A DNA stretch of 64,000 bases from a virus: positions 186,001-250,000 of IMG/VR virus record IMGVR_UViG_3300021520_000002; one strand, given 5' to 3'. The notes beneath the pieces were generated by a model. That model saw nothing but the letters and a program-made list of their open reading frames with translations. It was not told where the DNA came from and did not search any database. A program made the position numbers and the translations under genes. Below, in pieces: positions 56,975 through 63,939 of this stretch; position 1 is the first letter of the stretch; each line of letters begins with the position of its first letter.

Positions 56975-58120
56975 CTAACCAATTAAGTACCAATATATTT
57001 TCCAACCATTTTCAACGAAAATCCAATCATAGGTCCATTTATCTCCAGTTTGTGTCCAATATCTTGTCCAATCGGCACCAACTCCTGGCTCTGTTGCTGA
57101 TGAAGATCTATGTTTAAGAATACAAGTATAAATATGATCACCATTGTAAAGAACTCTATCAATTTTATAAGATTTATTAGTAATCCAATTATCATATAAA
57201 GTTACACCTGGTTCTGTTTGAGATGATGCTGTATGATTTCTTAAACATCTATAAACTAAATTATTACTTGCATAAATTATATTATCAGTAATGTAAGCTG
57301 TTCCAGAAGTCCAATTACCATATAAATCAACACCTGGTTCATTTCTATTTGATGATGTATGATCTAATAAACACCCATAAACATGAGTAGACAAATATAA
57401 TGCTTGTCCTTGACCATAAGCTGTAGCTAATATCCAATCACCATCATATAAACCAACATAAGTCCAACCAAATTCTCTTAATATTTCTAATAAATACATA
57501 ACAAATAATTGTTGATTTCTAGCATCAAATCCTGGAACTGGAGTTACTCTTGGGTGTGCGTTTGTCATATAAATTGATCTAAGACCAAGACCAGAACCAA
57601 GACTATATCTAAATTCTTCCAAATTTGCCGTATCAGATGCATCTCCACCATCTATAAGAGCTTTTAAATCTATATATCCATCTGCTATTTCTATTTCACC
57701 AGTTGTTGGATCTGGTGGAGGATCTGGATCTGGTGGTATTGTAGGTTCTGGTGGTGGAGTTGCCGATAAATCAAATAAAGATTCATAAAATGGAACACCA
57801 ACAGTTAATATATCAGACCAATTTTCATATAAGCTTCTTATATCTTCACCAGCAATAAGTTCTGGAATTGGTGGAGCTTGAACTGGTAAATTCATACTGA
57901 ATTTAATAGCTATATACCCATATAAAGGTAATAGAAAATCAGTCATTGAAGCTTTAACAGCACCAATCTTATAACTATCATAAGAAGTTTGTAAATCTGT
58001 TAAAAATCCATTCATAATAGATAATAATTCTGGTTTATTTGTATAACTAGTTTCATTTATTCTTGTTGTCCAATGACTTTGAGCTAAAGGTATCCATGTT
58101 GCGATCTGACGTAATAACAT
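56975..58120 (-). CDS. Tail protein with three carbohydrate-binding (CBM5/12-like) repeats, 381 aa
   Basis: The C-terminal 180 residues contain three units of pattern Y/I-x-G-x-x-V/I-Y-x-C-x-x-x-H-x-S-S-x-x-x-EPG...W (YGCLLDHTSSNRNEPGV, YRCLRNHTASSQTEPGV, YTCILKHRSSSATEPGV), like chitin-binding modules. A Pro/Asp-rich linker (PTIPPDPDPPPDP) separates an N-terminal helical domain, which would attach to the baseplate. Probable receptor-binding or baseplate protein. Binding site CGGAGGAAAA. Confidence 0.8.
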   Translation of the reverse strand: MLLRQIATWIPLAQSHWTTRINETSYTNKPELLSIMNGFLTDLQTSYDSYKIGAVKASMTDFLLPLYGYIAIKFSMNLPVQAPPIPELIAGEDIRSLYENWSDILTVGVPFYESLFDLSATPPPEPTIPPDPDPPPDPTTGEIEIADGYIDLKALIDGGDASDTANLEEFRYSLGSGLGLRSIYMTNAHPRVTPVPGFDARNQQLFVMYLLEILREFGWTYVGLYDGDWILATAYGQGQALYLSTHVYGCLLDHTSSNRNEPGVDLYGNWTSGTAYITDNIIYASNNLVYRCLRNHTASSQTEPGVTLYDNWITNKSYKIDRVLYNGDHIYTCILKHRSSSATEPGVGADWTRYWTQTGDKWTYDWIFVENGWKIYWYLIG

Positions 58121-58149
58121 TTTTCCTCCGAAAAATATTTGATATTAAA

Positions 58150-58176
58150 TTTATTATTTCTATAAATAAATAGAAA
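58150..58176 (-). promoter_or_regulatory. Phage promoter for the tail/PAAR unit
   Basis: TTTATAGAAATAATAAATTTAA on the minus strand, 40 bases before the tail gene start. Box B lacks one TA. Confidence 0.6.
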
Positions 58177-58204
58177 TTTTATTTTAAAAAGAAAAGATCA
58201 AGAA

Positions 58205-58240
58205 AAGTTCAGGAGTCTACCATTTAAGATAGACTCCTGA
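58205..58240. terminator. Hairpin terminator after the 13-codon ORF
   Basis: TCAGGAGTCTA...TAGACTCCTGA (11 bp). On the minus strand it is followed by ACTTTTCTTGATCTTTTCTTTTT. It separates the mini-ORF transcript from the tail unit. Confidence 0.7.
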
Positions 58241-58321
58241 TTTGTACATCAACCATTTTCCATTTTTTGTATAAAATTTTATTTTTAAATAATATTTCAA
58301 ATTAAAATCTTTTTAATTAGT

Positions 58322-58363
58322 TCAATGAACTGGGTACCATGTTACAGAATAACTACTTTCCAT
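58322..58363 (-). CDS. Possible 13-residue peptide gene
   Basis: A GGAGGAAGGGCTAA binding site precedes ATG-MESSYSVTWYPVH-TGA. The stretch has two promoters upstream and a terminator downstream, and no other ORF between them (58240-58400), so either this short peptide or the RNA itself is the product. The 90 bases after the stop are AT-rich without strong stems except the terminator. Confidence 0.4.
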   Translation of the reverse strand: MESSYSVTWYPVH

Positions 58364-58396
58364 TTAGCCCTTCCTCCTTTTTTGAGTTTTGCTACA

Positions 58397-58431
58397 TTCA
58401 ATTATTTCTATATTAAATAACTGAATATACA
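58397..58431 (-). promoter_or_regulatory. Phage promoter (proximal) for the mini-ORF transcript
   Basis: ATTCAG, 8 bases, TATAGAAATAATTG on the minus strand. Confidence 0.75.
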
Positions 58432-58462
58432 AATTAATTTCTATATGAAATGATTAAATATT
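58432..58462 (-). promoter_or_regulatory. Phage promoter (distal) for the mini-ORF transcript
   Basis: ATTTAA, 8 bases, TATAGAAATTAATTTG on the minus strand, abutting the proximal copy. Confidence 0.75.
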
Positions 58463-58554
58463 AACTTTATTTGAACTGAATAATTTCAACTTTTTAAATA
58501 TAAAGTTTAAATTAATCTGAACAATATGTATATAGAATTGAATAAGAAAAAATA

Positions 58555-58580
58555 ATGTTCATCTTTAATATAGAAATAAT
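58555..58580 (+). promoter_or_regulatory. Phage promoter, plus strand
   Basis: TTTAATATAGAAATAATACTC: box B on the plus strand, upstream of the doubtful 69 aa ORF. Confidence 0.6.
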
Positions 58581-58617
58581 ACTCAAAAAGAAAAAGTGGG
58601 AAGGGATAAAAAAAGTA

Positions 58618-58827
58618 ATGGTTATAAAGAGTAAGTCAATAATGTTGTTCATGTCTATCAACATTAACTATACTCTTCCATATAAAACTTCGATTGTTAT
58701 TATCTGTAGATTCGACTGCCATGCTATCCTTTCTTTAAGAAACAGATTCAGAAAAGAACCAAAGAATTTCAGTAATTTCTATTTGAAGATACAGATAAAA
58801 GATTCAACTTCAAAATCATTTGGTTAG
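58618..58827 (+). CDS. Doubtful ORF, 69 aa
   Basis: Starts MVIKSKSIMLFM. The only ribosome-binding candidate (GGGAAGGGA) is about 12 bases from the ATG, too far for a good site. It fills most of the strand-switch region downstream of a plus-strand promoter. It may equally be a leader RNA. The surrounding 58463-58900 holds nothing else I can name apart from the promoters. Confidence 0.3.
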   Translation: MVIKSKSIMLFMSININYTLPYKTSIVIICRFDCHAILSLRNRFRKEPKNFSNFYLKIQIKDSTSKSFG

Positions 58828-58858
58828 GAATTTCAAAAACTATTCCTTAATTTATTTA

Positions 58859-58876
58859 CGGCCGGCGCGCGAGCTA
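58859..58876. other. GC-rich island at the strand switch
   Basis: ACGGCCGGCGCGCGAGC in an otherwise very AT-rich stretch. Runs with GCGCGC occur also inside structured RNA 5 (12578-12586) and near 63425. Role unknown. Confidence 0.4.
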
Positions 58877-58897
58877 AAAATAGTAAAAATAATTTTT

Positions 58898-58922
58898 CTA
58901 TTTTCCTATAGAAATAATAATT
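58898..58922 (+). promoter_or_regulatory. Phage promoter for the 281 aa gene, plus strand
   Basis: TTTTCCTATAGAAATAATAATT; box B perfect, about 120 bases upstream of the ATG. The leader in between folds: TGACAT...ATGTCA and TCGTCT...AGACGA. Confidence 0.75.
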
Positions 58923-59035
58923 TTGTAAAAAGTGAAATGTTGACATCGATGTGCCTATCAATGTCAGCGGCTAACTCTTATCGTCTTTAAATAAAAAAGA
59001 TCATTAGACGATTGATCTAAAAAACAGGAGGTAGT

Positions 59036-59881
59036 ATGGTGTATAAAGAACGCTTTATAGCTGTTGTTAAGGTTAATGGTTCTATCTTACGGGAAAGAGG
59101 AGAATCAAGAGATGAAGTTTATATCCCATTTGGTAGTGAATATTCTCTACTTCTTAAAAATAAGGAAAGTAGAAAAGCACAAGTTCAAGTTCAGATTGAT
59201 GGGGTGGATGTTCTTGGTGGAAATTCATTAGTTTTAGAACCATTCCAAGAAATGGAACTTGAAAGATTTCTTGATAGTTGTAATATGAGTCAAGGAAATA
59301 AATTCAAATTTATTCAGAAGACTCAACAAATAGTTGAACATCGTGGAGATAAAATTGATGATGGATTCATAACAGTTATATTTCAGTTTGAAGCTGAAAA
59401 ACCTGAAAAGAAAATTGTTGAAGAACATCATCATCATACTTATCATGATCATTATCCGTGGAGAGTATATCCAACATATTATAGTAGTAATCCAGTTTTC
59501 ACATCTGGATTAACTAGAGGCAGTTGTACTGGTGAAAATCTTGGTGGAGTTTTTTCTTCCAATATTTCATCTAATATTTCTGATTCAATACAAGTTAATT
59601 CTTGTAATTTTGCCGATATTAAACAAGCACCAATAATTGATCAAGATGAAGGAATAACTGTTAAAGGGAGTATTTCTAATCAACAATTTAGATATGCTTA
59701 TATCGGCAGATTGGAAGAAAATTCTCATACAATTAACATTAGATTGAAAGGAACAAAATCTAATGGTGTTGTTGTTGATCAACCAATAACAGTTAAAACT
59801 AAGTTAGAATGTAAAACTTGCGGAAAGAAGTCTAATTCTAATGAAAAGTTTTGTTCCAATTGTGGAACATTTTTAAATTAA
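59036..59881 (+). CDS. Probable virion-associated protein with C-terminal zinc ribbon, 281 aa
   Basis: N-terminal beta-rich domain (VKVNGSILRERGESRDEVYI, FGSEYSLLLKNKESRKAQV) with the look of a jumbo-phage structural domain seen in other phages, a His-rich linker (EEHHHHTYHDHYPW at about 132-145), a Ser/Asn-rich stretch and a C-terminal four-Cys ribbon (CKTCGKKSNSNEKFCSNCG). Strong AGGAGGTAGT before ATG. First gene of the plus-strand unit. Confidence 0.65.
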   Translation: MVYKERFIAVVKVNGSILRERGESRDEVYIPFGSEYSLLLKNKESRKAQVQVQIDGVDVLGGNSLVLEPFQEMELERFLDSCNMSQGNKFKFIQKTQQIVEHRGDKIDDGFITVIFQFEAEKPEKKIVEEHHHHTYHDHYPWRVYPTYYSSNPVFTSGLTRGSCTGENLGGVFSSNISSNISDSIQVNSCNFADIKQAPIIDQDEGITVKGSISNQQFRYAYIGRLEENSHTINIRLKGTKSNGVVVDQPITVKTKLECKTCGKKSNSNEKFCSNCGTFLN

Positions 59882-59917
59882 AATAGAGTAAGCTGATAAT
59901 TGATGGGCACATTTTTC

Positions 59918-59940
59918 TAATTGTATATAGAAATGGTAGT
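59918..59940 (+). promoter_or_regulatory. Phage promoter for the 564 aa gene, plus strand
   Basis: TGTATATAGAAATGGTAG: box B with G, 20 bases before the ATG's GGAGGCGG site. Confidence 0.65.
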
Positions 59941-59956
59941 TTTGGAGGCGGAAAAA

Positions 59957-61651
59957 ATGGATATAGAAATAAATAATATGCATGTTTTTGTTAGTAACTA
60001 TTCTTTTACCGGAGTAGTTAAAACATCACTTGTAAAGGATTTTCATTTATTAAAACTTAAAATTGAATTTTTTAAAATTTTAAGTAATGATAGTAAAATA
60101 ATTTCAATGATATCAAAGACTTGTCAAGAAGATCCAAGAAACGGTAACTCTTTAGGACTTGTAAGTACAAAAGTTGATTATGAAAAAGTTTTGAATTTTT
60201 ATGATGCGGAAGAATTTAGAAATTATTTGCATTTTATAACGGCAAGACCATTCTTAGATGATAAAGTTAATGGTCAGTTATGGACAATTGAATTTAAATT
60301 TCAGAATGATGTACATTATTATAAGGTGTTATTAAGTACAAATGAAGTGTTAAGATTATATAATGTTGTTAATTCTTATTATTCTCTTTATTTTGCTTTA
60401 GATTTTATTGTAAAAGAACATTCAAATCTAGCTCCAGTAGAAAAAGTTGAAGAGAAAAAAATAACAGAATATATTCCAAGCAGAAAAGAAGTTGTTGAAG
60501 AAAAATTTGAAGTTAAGGAGAGAAATGGAACAGATGATATTTTTGAATTATGTTTAACAAATTCAATTAAGTCAAGCTTGATTCATTATACAACCAATTA
60601 TTTTAAATTCTTTTCATCAGAACATTGTAAGATTGTTACTAATGATCAGAAGACACAAATTAAAGTAGTTTGTCCGATATTAATTCCTGGAAAGTTTAAT
60701 ATTGATGAGAACTATTTTAAATCTTTAATTGTGACATCATCATTACATTTGGATAGTATAACTTTTACAATTAAGAAGATTTTATCTTTGCTATTACAGA
60801 GTTATGATAAATATAATAATCCTCTACATTTAATGATGATTAGTTATTTATTATTTGTATATATGTTAAGATATATTTATGATGTGAACAGAGATATATT
60901 TAGAGATTATTTTACTAAATTTATTTGTGTTCCAGAGATGCAGAGACATTTAATTATGAATTTAATTCGTAATAATTTTTCGGATTATCACAATAAAATC
61001 TTCTTTGATTTTATAGCTGTTAATCCTCAGGATATTATGAATGAACAGACAAATAAAGAAATAAACACATTTTCTGAAACTTATAAACATCTTCTTCCGA
61101 TTTCACAAGAAGAATTTGCCGATAAAGTATTCAATAGTCTTAATGGTCAAAATAAAAAATTTCCTGTTGACTTTAAAATAGCCAACAAGAAAATGATAGA
61201 CATTAAAAATCTATTTGAAGAGAAACCAAAACAAACATTACAATCAAAATTGTTTGATTATGAAGGAACATTAGATACAACAGCTGGAATATTTAATGAA
61301 TATACTTTTTTAAATTATACAAAGAATAATGGAAGTAAAATTATAAGTAAAACATATAAACATCTTTTAGATTATATTCAGAATCCATCTTCTCTTCTAT
61401 TAATGAATGAAAAAGATGTGCCAAAAGATGTTCTTAATTTATTTGATTTACTTTCAAAATCAGTTCTAAATACAGAGAAATTAGCTAAGGATAATATATC
61501 AACATTAAATTATTATAATATATTAGTTGAATCTTTGCCGAATGCAAATTTATTTAAACATACAACTTTATTATATGTTGTATATCAAATCATGGTACCT
61601 TATTATTATGATGTCTATGGTACAACACAATTTTATGATAATTTTTTATAG
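59957..61651 (+). CDS. Large hypothetical protein, 564 aa
   Basis: Start at MDIEINNMHVFVSNYSFTG (GGAGGCGGAAAAA), not the ATGs inside the promoter. No recognised motif; mixed alpha/beta with long helical stretches, many Tyr/Phe/Asn, one acidic Lys/Glu linker near residues 180-200. Ends in TAG. Could be a virion protein of the same unit as the 281 aa protein. Confidence 0.6.
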   Translation: MDIEINNMHVFVSNYSFTGVVKTSLVKDFHLLKLKIEFFKILSNDSKIISMISKTCQEDPRNGNSLGLVSTKVDYEKVLNFYDAEEFRNYLHFITARPFLDDKVNGQLWTIEFKFQNDVHYYKVLLSTNEVLRLYNVVNSYYSLYFALDFIVKEHSNLAPVEKVEEKKITEYIPSRKEVVEEKFEVKERNGTDDIFELCLTNSIKSSLIHYTTNYFKFFSSEHCKIVTNDQKTQIKVVCPILIPGKFNIDENYFKSLIVTSSLHLDSITFTIKKILSLLLQSYDKYNNPLHLMMISYLLFVYMLRYIYDVNRDIFRDYFTKFICVPEMQRHLIMNLIRNNFSDYHNKIFFDFIAVNPQDIMNEQTNKEINTFSETYKHLLPISQEEFADKVFNSLNGQNKKFPVDFKIANKKMIDIKNLFEEKPKQTLQSKLFDYEGTLDTTAGIFNEYTFLNYTKNNGSKIISKTYKHLLDYIQNPSSLLLMNEKDVPKDVLNLFDLLSKSVLNTEKLAKDNISTLNYYNILVESLPNANLFKHTTLLYVVYQIMVPYYYDVYGTTQFYDNFL

Positions 61652-61662
61652 GAGATGTAATT

Positions 61663-62247
61663 ATGATTATAGATGATATGACTATTTATAATAGTGTAGT
61701 AGATAGAGATAGAATGAGATCTTTAGCTGAAAAATTAGAAAAAGTTAAAGATCTTGCCGGTGGAGTATGTGAAGTTGGAGTGTATAGAGGTGGAACGGCA
61801 AGATTATTATGTTTAAACACTAATGAAAAAGTATTTCTTATAGATACTTTTGAGGGATTACCACAGGAATGTGAATTTGATAATCATCACAGAAAAGGTG
61901 AATTTAATAACACATCGATTGAACATATTAAAAATATTTTATCTGATTTATCTAATTATGAAATAATTAAACAAGAATTTCCTAAAGGTGACACATCTAA
62001 ACTTGATAATTTAAAATTTAAATTTGTTCATCTCGATGTTGATTTATATGAATCTGTAAAAAATTGTTTAGAATATTTTTATCCTAAAATGGTTGATGGT
62101 GGATATATAATTTTTGATGATTATGGTTGGTTTCTTTGTCTTGGAGCAAAGAAGGCTGTTGATGAATTTTTTGTTGAATTAAAAGAAAAACCAGTTCAAG
62201 GAGCTAATTGTCAATACTATATTATAAAAGAAGGTGAAAAATGTTAA
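61663..62247 (+). CDS. TylF/MycF-type O-methyltransferase, 194 aa
   Basis: EVGVYRGGTARLL (SAM-binding GxxxGGxxR), FLIDTFEGLPQ, FVHLDVDLYESVKNCLEYFYP and YIIFDDYGWFLCLGAKKAVDEFF follow macrocin O-methyltransferase (TylF) motifs. Methylates a sugar or small molecule; with the tail genes a glycan target is conceivable. GGAGATGTAATT before ATG. Confidence 0.82.
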   Translation: MIIDDMTIYNSVVDRDRMRSLAEKLEKVKDLAGGVCEVGVYRGGTARLLCLNTNEKVFLIDTFEGLPQECEFDNHHRKGEFNNTSIEHIKNILSDLSNYEIIKQEFPKGDTSKLDNLKFKFVHLDVDLYESVKNCLEYFYPKMVDGGYIIFDDYGWFLCLGAKKAVDEFFVELKEKPVQGANCQYYIIKEGEKC

Positions 62248-62441
62248 AAGAGATAAAAGAAAATCGAAAATATTTTATTATAAATTTAGATGAAAGTTAT
62301 GCGCCAAAAATATTTCAAGTTTTGAAAGAAGAAGAAATGAAAGCTGGTAGATGGCCAGAAGGTGATATTACATTTGAACAATGGATTTTTGATACTTATG
62401 GTCAAGAAGGACTAGATTATTTAAAGTTTAATAAAGTTTGA
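62241..62441 (+). CDS. Hypothetical protein, 66 aa
   Basis: Overlaps the methyltransferase stop (ATGTTAA). LKEEEMKAGRWPEGDITFEQ; helical, acidic. Unknown. Confidence 0.6.
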   Translation: MLKEIKENRKYFIINLDESYAPKIFQVLKEEEMKAGRWPEGDITFEQWIFDTYGQEGLDYLKFNKV

Positions 62442-62475
62442 TATTCAATGAATTTATATAGAAATTAAATGGTAT
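62440..62475 (+). promoter_or_regulatory. Phage promoter for the thioredoxin gene, plus strand
   Basis: ATTCAA, 8 bases, TATAGAAATTAAATGG: full two-box match on the plus strand. Confidence 0.8.
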
Positions 62476-62499
62476 AGAAAGATAAAAAATATAAAGGAT

Positions 62500-62600
62500 T
62501 TTTCGTGACGTATTTTTTGGTCATGTTTTTTCTTTCTGGACAAAAGATTTTGTGAAGTGTTGTAAGATATTTTACAAAGTCTTTTGTTTGTATTCTTTTT
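62500..62600 (+). other. Structured 5' leader of the thioredoxin gene
   Basis: ACAAAAGA...TCTTTTGT encloses TTGTAA-gatat-TTTACAA; the stem ends about 40 bases before the ATG. Possibly a stability or regulatory hairpin. Confidence 0.45.
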
Positions 62601-62610
62601 TGGGGGTTTT

Positions 62611-62928
62611 ATGAAAGAATTAAATGATGATAATTTTGCTGAAGAAGTATATACAACTAAAAAACCAATATTAATTGAGTTTATGGCTCAATGGTGTGTA
62701 GTATGTAGAGAATTTGATAAGAAATTGGAACAACTAAAAAAAATTTATGGTGATAAAGTTGTGTTTGCAAAAGTTGATATAGATGAGAGTTTTAGATTAT
62801 CATCTGGATTTAATATTGATAAATTACCAACATTTATTTTATACTATAAAAGAGAACCTATGAACTTTATTATTGGAGCGGCAAATTTGTCAGAATTTAA
62901 AACTGCTATTGATGAAGTTATAAACTAG
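62611..62928 (+). CDS. Thioredoxin-like protein, 105 aa
   Basis: FMAQWCVVCREF at about 24-35 has the redox motif WCVVC (usual WCGPC), and LPTFILYYKRE near 70 holds the cis-Pro. Start at MKELNDDN after TTGGGGGTTTT. Reduces disulphides; may reduce the class II ribonucleotide reductase encoded at the left edge. Ends in TAG. Confidence 0.85.
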   Translation: MKELNDDNFAEEVYTTKKPILIEFMAQWCVVCREFDKKLEQLKKIYGDKVVFAKVDIDESFRLSSGFNIDKLPTFILYYKREPMNFIIGAANLSEFKTAIDEVIN

Positions 62929-62960
62929 CTAATACCTCTTTCCATTTTTTCTCCTTCCTT

Positions 62961-62990
62961 AGGGGTGATAGCTTTTCCACTATCACCCTA
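62961..62990. terminator. Hairpin terminator after thioredoxin
   Basis: GGGTGATA-gcttttccac-TATCACCC, 8 bp perfect stem; no strong T-tract on either strand. Confidence 0.6.
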
Positions 62991-63002
62991 CTTTAAACAA
63001 AT

Positions 63003-63060
63003 AAAAAACTGGCATTACGTTCTCGATATGAGTCGCGTAATGCCAATTTGTTTTGTTTTC
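63003..63060. terminator. Bidirectional terminator between convergent units
   Basis: TGGCATTACG...CGTAATGCCA (10 bp) with ATTTGTTTTGTTTT on the plus strand and GTTTTTTATTTG on the minus strand. It separates the plus-strand thioredoxin unit from the minus-strand 71 aa gene. Confidence 0.8.
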
Positions 63061-63128
63061 TGTTGTAGCCCTTCTTCCCCTTTTTAGAGGTTTGAGGTCC
63101 ACCATGTGAAGAGATATAAAGGACTTCC

Positions 63129-63344
63129 TCAACAATTCGCCGATGTTTCAGTTTCTTTTCTTTTTTCATAATTATCCTCCATTATCATTTTACTTACAAT
63201 TGCACATTTATGTTTTTGAACTAAACGAAATTCTTTATGAACTTCTTTGTGTATTTTAGTAGTTTTCTTTTTTTGAGAAAAACTAACATAAATAACTTTT
63301 GGTTTAGGAGTCCAATCTATTATTTCTTCCTCTTCTTCAATCAT
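63129..63344 (-). CDS. Small charged hypothetical protein, 71 aa
   Basis: MIEEEEEIIDWTPKPKVIYV then basic Lys/His-rich stretch. Preceded by AAAAAAGGGGGATAC-ATG and a promoter at about 63371-63395. Unknown. Confidence 0.6.
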   Translation of the reverse strand: MIEEEEEIIDWTPKPKVIYVSFSQKKKTTKIHKEVHKEFRLVQKHKCAIVSKMIMEDNYEKRKETETSANC

Positions 63345-63370
63345 GTATCCCCCTTTTTTATAGTTTTATA

Positions 63371-63400
63371 AATATATTATTTCTATATTAAAATGAAGAA
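63371..63400 (-). promoter_or_regulatory. Phage promoter for the 71 aa gene
   Basis: TTTTAATATAGAAATAATATA on the minus strand; the T-rich upstream part is the tail of the preceding terminator. Confidence 0.75.
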
Positions 63401-63438
63401 AAAACAAAAGGGTCAAGATTTCATGAGCGCGCCCCTTT
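63397..63438 (-). terminator. Terminator after the 70 aa gene
   Basis: AAAGGGG...GACCCTTTT followed by GTTTTTTCTTC on the minus strand; loop contains GCGCGC. About 45 bases after the stop; GGCCTAGTGGCC lies in between. Confidence 0.6.
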
Positions 63439-63481
63439 GCGATACTTCAATCCATATAACCTCCTTGGCCACTAGGCCATT

Positions 63482-63694
63482 TTACATAGCTCTTACACAG
63501 GTTCCAGCCATTCCACAAACGGAACAGCTTATACCAAGTGAACATCTCGTTTTCTTTTTCGGACGAGTCTTGTGCAGAACGTCGTTGAAATATTTTCGAG
63601 ATTTATGTTCAGTTTCAGCCGCTTTGTGTATTTCTACACTTAAAAAAGCGTTCTGAAGCTTACGAGCCAAAGTTGAATCTTGTAAAATTTGCAT
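63482..63694 (-). CDS. Small Cys-containing protein, 70 aa
   Basis: Central basic stretch (RPKKKTRC), then CSVCGMAGTC: possible zinc knuckle. TAGGAGGAGAAC before ATG. G+C-richer than neighbours. Confidence 0.6.
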   Translation of the reverse strand: MQILQDSTLARKLQNAFLSVEIHKAAETEHKSRKYFNDVLHKTRPKKKTRCSLGISCSVCGMAGTCVRAM

Positions 63695-63719
63695 GTTCTC
63701 CTCCTAGAGTTTTTTGTTA

Positions 63720-63750
63720 CTTTATTATTTCTATATGAAATCTTTAAAAA
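63720..63750 (-). promoter_or_regulatory. Phage promoter for the 70 aa gene
   Basis: TTTTAA, 8 bases, TATAGAAATAATAAAG on the minus strand, directly following the T-tract of the terminator of structured RNA 7. Confidence 0.85.
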
Positions 63751-63796
63751 TAAAAACAAACAAAATTTTCATATGATACGAATATCACATGAAAAT
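63750..63796 (-). terminator. Intrinsic terminator of structured RNA 7
   Basis: ATTTTCATGTGATATTCG pairs with the following ATCATATGAAAAT (one mismatch), then TTTGTTTGTTTTTATTTTT on the minus strand. Confidence 0.75.
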
Positions 63797-63900
63797 CTTG
63801 CCGGTAGAACAATTTCTTAAACCAGCAAGTGGTTCAGAACAGGAACATCTACAGCCTACTGTAGCGTCCTTCAACTAAAGGTTACCCTTTAATCTATACT
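63765..63900 (-). ncRNA. Structured RNA 7 (about 135 nt), unknown family
   Basis: Own promoter and terminator; no ORF. Minus-strand helices: CCTTTAG-ttg-AAGG, CTACAG-tagg-CTGTAG, AACCA-cttgc-TGGTT, then the terminator. Same cassette plan as structured RNAs 1-3, 5 and 6. Confidence 0.6.
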
Positions 63901-63935
63901 TATTAATTTCTATATGAAAAGCTTGAATATCAAAA
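63901..63935 (-). promoter_or_regulatory. Phage promoter for structured RNA 7
   Basis: ATTCAA, 8 bases, TATAGAAATTAATAAG on the minus strand: full two-box match. Confidence 0.85.
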
Positions 63936-63939
63936 AAAG

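Noticed and set aside
56983-57195. Short minus-strand ORF within the tail protein
   Set aside because: Frame shadow of the sugar-binding repeats.
63393-63656. Plus-strand ORF opposite the 70 aa gene
   Set aside because: Starts inside a promoter/terminator and has no ribosome binding site; the minus-strand gene has both.
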